From assembly GCA_020086605.1 (NCBI GenBank), contig JACBWW010000015.1:16658912-16722911 (forward strand): DNA of 64,000 nt, read 5' to 3'. The stretch comes from Lanius collurio. Taxonomy: Eukaryota > Chordata > Aves > Passeriformes > Laniidae. Positions 63,930-64,000 of this stretch are shown one piece after another (positions within the stretch are counted from its first letter, which is position 1; each line of letters starts with the position of its first letter). The notes under the pieces are model-generated. The model ran no database searches. It saw only the letters and a program-made list of their open reading frames with translations, and was not told where the DNA came from. The position numbers and the translations under genes are program-made.

Positions 63930-64000
63930 TTTAAGTAAGTACCAGAGAGAAAGTAACTTTGCCAAGGCTACCAGCTCTGCTGACTGATCAGTGGACATGG
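63930..64000 (-). repeat. MIR-like fragment at window edge
   Basis: 'ccagagagaaagtaactttgc' followed by 'caaggctaccagctctgc' resembles the reverse complement of MIR ('cacagagaggttaagtaacttgcccaaggtcacacagct'). The element is cut by the end of the window. Confidence 0.42.

Larger units (their letters stand above)
21852..64000 (+). other. ELOVL6 intron 1 (open at window end)
   Basis: No second ELOVL6 exon was found on the + strand. I looked for codons of the first membrane helix and the downstream MNKRAKFELRKP-like block and saw none. The window therefore appears to end inside the first intron, at least 42 kb long, in line with the very long early introns of this gene in other vertebrates. An exon interrupted by sequence error or lying in the 400-base gap cannot be fully excluded; the gap is too close to the donor to be a likely place. 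Confidence 0.75.

Noticed and set aside
21852..64000. Search for the second ELOVL6 exon
   Set aside because: No stretch encoding the W-K-K continuation, the first membrane helix or the HXXHH box could be found on the + strand.
1..64000. CRISPR arrays, insertion sequences, operons, tRNA or rRNA genes
   Set aside because: The window is vertebrate chromosomal DNA; no regularly spaced repeats and no tRNA or rRNA signature were recognised by eye. A tRNAscan run would be decisive for tRNAs.

Overview
This window is vertebrate nuclear DNA, almost certainly from a bird. The evidence is (i) several CR1 LINE 3' fragments in both orientations, some ending in the avian-style ATTCTATGAT octamer tail, (ii) a solo LTR of the TGTCCTGGTT...-type endogenous retroviruses that are common in birds, (iii) only ancient MIR-like SINE relics rather than young SINEs, and (iv) a single recognisable protein-coding exon whose peptide is that of ELOVL6. 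It is a draft assembly: there is a 400-base run of N and one isolated N.

Layout. Bases 1 to about 20,900 are gene-poor upstream flank. They hold an ancient CR1 piece, a CR1-like tail, two MIR-like relics, an 800-bp CR1 copy, a 38-base poly-T tract and several unexplained open frames, none identified. From about 20,960 to 22,720 there is a strong CpG island with a TATA-less, GC-box-rich promoter region and the first coding exon of ELOVL6 (start codon 21,763, splice donor 21,852, + strand). A 400-base gap begins 28 bases after the donor. The remaining 42 kb (21,852 to 64,000) reads as the long first intron. I could not find the next ELOVL6 exon, the histidine-box exon or any other gene in it.

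Within the intron the features are a well-preserved MIR element at 23.5 kb, a CpG-richer patch with a perfect cAMP-response element at 26.1 kb, three further CR1 copies plus one short 3' end, a solo LTR with near-matching 5-bp flanks at 60.1 kb, a perfect 20-bp palindrome at 60.9 kb and minor tandem repeats. There is no operon, CRISPR array, tRNA or rRNA that I can support. I found no convincing new biological system. The most useful leads are regulatory: the intronic CRE patch, the preserved MIR, a short upstream reading frame in the presumed 5' leader, and an open frame running divergently just upstream of the CpG island.
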